Below are positions 7,010 through 9,044 of a DNA stretch of 9,044 bases, in pieces. A model generated the notes under the pieces. The model saw only the letters and a program-made list of their open reading frames with translations, did no database searches and was not told where the DNA came from. Each line of letters opens with the position of its first letter. Position 1 is the stretch's first letter. The stretch is from Clostridiales bacterium. Its GTDB lineage: Bacteria; Bacillota; Clostridia; Christensenellales; Pumilibacteraceae. Both the position numbers and the translations under genes were made by a program. The stretch covers positions 1-9,044 of the forward strand of contig JAIEBL010000167.1 of NCBI GenBank assembly GCA_029069015.1, given 5' to 3'.

Positions 7010-8485
7010 TCAAGGCATATCTTTTGTGCTTTCTCCCGTTTTTGGGCTGAAATCGGCGCGCGTTTCCTTGCGGGGGCGCAGTAAAAAGGACAGAACAAGT
7101 AAGTCTATCCCGCAGGCAAGAAGGTAAAACGAAACGGTGGAGAGCGCAAAACCGACCGCCCCTACGTGCGGCAGCAACAGTAGATTCAAAAGCTCTTTGA
7201 CCGCCGCCGCGAAAAGCAGCGCAAAGAAGGGCGCGCTCGCCTTCCCCACGCCCTGTAAGACGGCCGTCGCGATCTGCAACACCGATACGAAGGGTACGGA
7301 AAGCGCGCACACGCGCAAGATAAGCGTCCCGCCTGCGGGGACGTCCGCGCCGTAGAGAAGCCGCAAAACGAGCGGAGAAAACGCAAAAAGTCCGCCGCCC
7401 GTTACGATCCCGATGAAAAGCGCAAACGCAAACGCGCGCTTGACGTGCGGCAAAATCGGTTGGTCGTTTTTTTTCAACATAGATACGCGCGGCAAAAGCA
7501 TGCTCGAAAGCCCCAGCGTAAAAACGGCAGGCAAAGCGATAAGCGCGGAAACGGGCCCCGAAACAAGGCCGTAGAGCGCGGTTGCGCTCGCCCTATCCCC
7601 GCCGCCGCGCACTAGGAGATTGACGACGGTAAAGGAGTCGAGCGCGCCGCAAAGCGGCAAAACGGCAAGCCCCGCCGCCACGGGAACGGCAACCGCATAC
7701 AGCTTTTTAAAAAGGCTTTTATATTGGGGTATACGTTTCTCTTGACTCGGTTCGTCTTGTACGCCCGAAAGTACAGACGGGAAAAGTTCTGCCGACGCTT
7801 CGGACGCAAGCGCGTCGGCTTTTGCCGCTACGGAAAACGCCACCCTTTCCTTTCTCCGATGCCGTACGGGCTTTTTCCGCCCTACGTAACACAATACCGA
7901 AAAGAGCACGCTCGCCCCTTCGGAAAGCCCCACGCCGAGCGCCGCGCCCGCCACCGCAAGCGCGGGCGAAAACCGCCCGAAGAACGCCGACAGCAGCAGG
8001 CCGCAAAGCAGCTTTACGACCTGTTCGATCAATTGCGCCGCCGCCGCGTGCGTTGCGACGCCCCGCCCCTGAAAATAGCCGCGAAACAGCGCGGTGACGC
8101 CCGAGAGCGGCACGAATGCGCAAAGCAGAAAAAGAGAAAACCACGCTTCCCGCGCGCCTGCGCCTGCGCTGACTACGCGGCTGAGCGCCGCACCGAGCAC
8201 GGCAAGCGGAAGCGTAACGGCAAGCGAACACAGGACCGCGCGAAACGCGGGAAAGTGCTCTTCCTTTGCCGTGATCACCGCCGCAGCCGCGCCCAATCCC
8301 CCCGTTGCGAACGTCACGAGCAGCGCGTACAACGGATACACCGATTGATACAGTCCCATGCCGCGCGCGCCTAAGATGCGCGTGAGCGGAATACGGTAGA
8401 GTGCGCCGATCCCCTTACTCGCGAGCGCCGCCGCCGATAAGACCCATGCGCCGCCGAAATTTCGTTTTTCGTCCTTTTCCGACAT
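7010..8485 (-). CDS. MOP-superfamily polysaccharide/lipid flippase, SpoVB/YtgP-like
   Basis: A 491-residue polytopic membrane protein with about 12-14 hydrophobic helices, of the oligosaccharide-flippase group (COG2244 type) that includes SpoVB, YtgP and MurJ. It would move lipid-linked cell-wall or polysaccharide precursors across the membrane. Family hallmarks are YRIPLTRILGARGMGLYQ (30-47), the YPLYALLVTFATGG run (50-63) and RGYFQG (135-140) followed by a QLIEQVVK helix (151-158). A charged cytoplasmic loop (about 202-260) splits the protein into two halves. SpoVB function fits a sporulating host but cannot be separated from YtgP/MurJ-like roles by eye. The frame continues 60 codons upstream through a terminator and structured RNA, so ATG 8485, immediately before the conserved N-terminus, is chosen. 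No Shine-Dalgarno is visible and the AUG lies in a hairpin. No clear terminator follows the gene. Confidence 0.9.
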   Translation of the reverse strand: MSEKDEKRNFGGAWVLSAAALASKGIGALYRIPLTRILGARGMGLYQSVYPLYALLVTFATGGLGAAAAVITAKEEHFPAFRAVLCSLAVTLPLAVLGAALSRVVSAGAGAREAWFSLFLLCAFVPLSGVTALFRGYFQGRGVATHAAAAQLIEQVVKLLCGLLLSAFFGRFSPALAVAGAALGVGLSEGASVLFSVLCYVGRKKPVRHRRKERVAFSVAAKADALASEASAELFPSVLSGVQDEPSQEKRIPQYKSLFKKLYAVAVPVAAGLAVLPLCGALDSFTVVNLLVRGGGDRASATALYGLVSGPVSALIALPAVFTLGLSSMLLPRVSMLKKNDQPILPHVKRAFAFALFIGIVTGGGLFAFSPLVLRLLYGADVPAGGTLILRVCALSVPFVSVLQIATAVLQGVGKASAPFFALLFAAAVKELLNLLLLPHVGAVGFALSTVSFYLLACGIDLLVLSFLLRPRKETRADFSPKTGESTKDMP

Positions 8486-8500
8486 ACTCGTAGTATGCCG
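8480..8500 (-). promoter_or_regulatory. Hairpin enclosing the flippase start codon
   Basis: On the minus strand CGGCATACT-ACG-AGTATGTCG can form a 9-bp stem (one G-U pair) with a 3-base loop, and the start ATG (8485-8483) is in the 3' arm. The inner 6-3-6 repeat (8483-8497) is perfect. It could limit ribosome access or be a DNA operator. Confidence 0.5.
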
Positions 8501-8514
8501 CAAAACCGCATAGA

Positions 8515-8520
8515 ATTTTA
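8515..8520 (-). promoter_or_regulatory. Possible weak -10 element for the flippase gene
   Basis: TAAAAT on the minus strand matches TATAAT at five of six positions, 29 bases before the start codon. No recognisable -35 is present; the expected place is occupied by the upstream terminator. The gene may instead depend on read-through from upstream. Confidence 0.25.
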
Positions 8521-8529
8521 CACGTTTGC

Positions 8530-8560
8530 AAAAGAAAAAAGCGCAATCTTTATATTGCGC
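8530..8560 (-). terminator. Terminator at the 3' end of the candidate small RNA
   Basis: A perfect 7-bp stem (8554-8560 with 8541-8547), a 6-base loop and the minus-strand tract TTTTTTCTTTT (8540-8530). No coding gene ends here: the ferredoxin has its own terminator 190 bases upstream. It therefore ends a non-coding transcript or attenuates the flippase gene, whose ATG is 44 bases downstream. Confidence 0.83.
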
Positions 8561-8747
8561 CCCAAGTACCGCGCGACCGCGCTGGAAGTCACGATTAAGT
8601 AATGCGGCAAGATTGCGGTGGAAAATTTTCGTGATAAGCAGGATATGGATTGCGCGCGTAGCCATTGCCTACGAAAGTAAGACATAGACGAACTTAGCGC
8701 GGAAATTTCCGGCAAGATTGACGCACGAACTTATTCGGGACTTCCCC
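8535..8747 (-). ncRNA. Candidate structured small RNA, possibly 6S-like
   Basis: About 200 bases of non-coding sequence sit between two minus-strand terminators. A rod-like fold is visible. The closing stem pairs CCC and AAGU-U-CGUGCG (8737-8739, 8722-8732) with CGCGCG-GU-ACUU and GGG (8575-8561). A second stem pairs CCGCGCU-AAGU (8702-8692) with ACUU-CC-AGCGCGG (8589-8577). Weaker apical pairings include UUUCGU with ACGAAA. The length and closed ends, plus a closing stem resembling that of E. coli 6S RNA (GUUCG on the 5' side, GCGG-N-AC/AU-CU on the 3' side, recalled from memory), suggest 6S RNA, which binds sigma-A RNA polymerase. Against this, stem 2 is separated by a 19-nt one-sided bulge and no promoter is recognisable upstream of 8747. 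Alternatives are a leader/attenuator of the flippase or an unknown RNA family. The 5' end is uncertain. Confidence 0.5.
8605..8720 (-). repeat. Two 11-base direct repeats within the candidate RNA
   Basis: CAATCTTGCCG (minus strand) occurs at 8605-8615 and again at 8710-8720. The first copy, extended to CGCAATCTT (8609-8617), is perfectly complementary over nine bases to the 3' arm of the terminator (8542-8550). Confidence 0.6.
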
Positions 8748-8792
8748 AAAAAGAAAAAAGCGTTGCATCGGAAACCCGAAACAACGCTTTTT
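8748..8792 (-). terminator. Terminator of the ferredoxin gene
   Basis: An 11-bp perfect stem (8782-8792 with 8755-8765) is capped by an inner 4-bp stem (8776-8779 with 8768-8771) and followed on the minus strand by TTTTTTCTTTTT. It begins 18 bases past the ferredoxin stop. The plus strand also has five T, so weak bidirectional action is possible. Confidence 0.9.
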
Positions 8793-8809
8793 ACTCTTTG
8801 TCGTTTAGA

Positions 8810-8980
8810 TTATTTCTCGCTGATCGCGCCTACGGGGCATTGCGATTCGCAAGCGCCGCAATCGATGCATTCGTCGGCGTTGATCTCGTATTTGTCTGCA
8901 CCCTCGCTGATTGCGCTTACGGGGCACTGCGATTCACACGATCCGCATTTGATGCATTCGTCACTGATGATTCTTGCCAT
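8810..8980 (-). CDS. Clostridial-type 2[4Fe-4S] ferredoxin
   Basis: A 56-residue soluble, acidic electron carrier. Two pseudo-symmetric halves each carry the classic CxxCxxCxxxCP pattern: C9, C12, C15, C19 and C38, C41, C44, C48. In such proteins the last Cys of each motif completes the cluster of the other half. It would shuttle low-potential electrons for enzymes such as pyruvate:ferredoxin oxidoreductase, hydrogenases or Rnf in an anaerobe; the partner is not visible here. ATG 8980 is chosen over an in-frame GTG at 8992, because the ribosome site AAGGAG (8992-8997) overlaps that GTG and sits 11 bases before the ATG. The gene is monocistronic: its own -10 element is upstream and a strong terminator follows. 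The length equals that of classical clostridial ferredoxins. Confidence 0.96.
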   Translation of the reverse strand: MARIISDECIKCGSCESQCPVSAISEGADKYEINADECIDCGACESQCPVGAISEK

Positions 8981-9018
8981 GGTCTTACACACTCCTTCTG
9001 TTTTAGTATATTTTACTG

Positions 9019-9024
9019 ATTATA
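9019..9024 (-). promoter_or_regulatory. Probable -10 element of the ferredoxin promoter
   Basis: A perfect TATAAT on the minus strand, 39 bases before the ferredoxin ATG in an AT-rich stretch. The -35 would fall at or beyond the right edge of the window; the visible part (TACA, 9041-9044) would fit the last bases of TTGACA at 16-base spacing with one mismatch. Confidence 0.5.
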
Positions 9025-9044
9025 AGTATATCATAGAACCTGTA

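Larger units (their letters stand above)
8486..8809. other. 324-base non-coding region between ferredoxin and flippase
   Basis: No credible protein is encoded here. From right to left it holds the ferredoxin terminator, the candidate structured RNA with two 11-base repeats, a second minus-strand terminator, a weak -10 element and the start-codon hairpin of the flippase. Short open frames crossing it run straight through both hairpins and are judged spurious. Confidence 0.75.

Noticed and set aside
8486..8665. 60-codon N-terminal extension of the flippase frame
   Set aside because: It runs through a strong terminator and the candidate RNA, has no ribosome site, and the conserved family N-terminus begins right after ATG 8485.
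8518..8715. 65-residue minus-strand frame inside the non-coding region
   Set aside because: It is entirely within the structured RNA and ends inside the terminator stem and U-tract, with no ribosome site and no recognisable protein character.

Overview
The window reads as part of a chromosome from a spore-forming, anaerobic member of the Bacillota, most likely class Clostridia and probably an uncultured lineage. The grounds are a complete spoIIE, a SpoVB/YtgP-type flippase, a clostridial 2[4Fe-4S] ferredoxin and a BspA-like leucine-rich-repeat lipoprotein. Most genes are GC-rich and compactly packed; the LRR gene is visibly more AT-rich. No plasmid, phage, transposase or CRISPR signature was seen. 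All seven supported protein genes lie on the minus strand, so transcription runs from high to low coordinates.

From right to left: (1) 8810-8980 encodes a small ferredoxin with its own promoter and a strong terminator. (2) 8486-8809 is non-coding but busy. Behind the ferredoxin terminator lies about 200 bases of structured sequence ending in a second minus-strand terminator, a candidate small RNA (6S-like rod) or leader/attenuator. A hairpin containing the flippase start codon follows. (3) 7010-8485 is a MOP-superfamily flippase. (4) 5407-6828 is an LRR lipoprotein with its own extended -10 promoter and a long bidirectional terminator. (5) 5168 down to 2365 looks like a three-gene operon: nicotinamidase-like cysteine hydrolase, seryl-tRNA synthetase (serS), and an unrecognised two-TM protein. 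It runs from a near-consensus sigma-A promoter to a terminator. (6) 98-2296 is spoIIE, whose ATG sits directly against the U-tract of that terminator. (7) At the left edge a perfect-consensus sigma-A promoter fires out of the window.

The protein genes are mostly ordinary. The signals worth following are regulatory. Three of seven genes (hydrolase, spoIIE, flippase) have no visible Shine-Dalgarno: one looks leaderless, one follows a terminator hairpin, and one has its AUG inside a hairpin. The structured RNA at about 8530-8747 is the best candidate for something undescribed. Its identity as 6S RNA rests only on length, rod-like pairing and a resemblance of the closing stem recalled from memory; no covariance search was possible.
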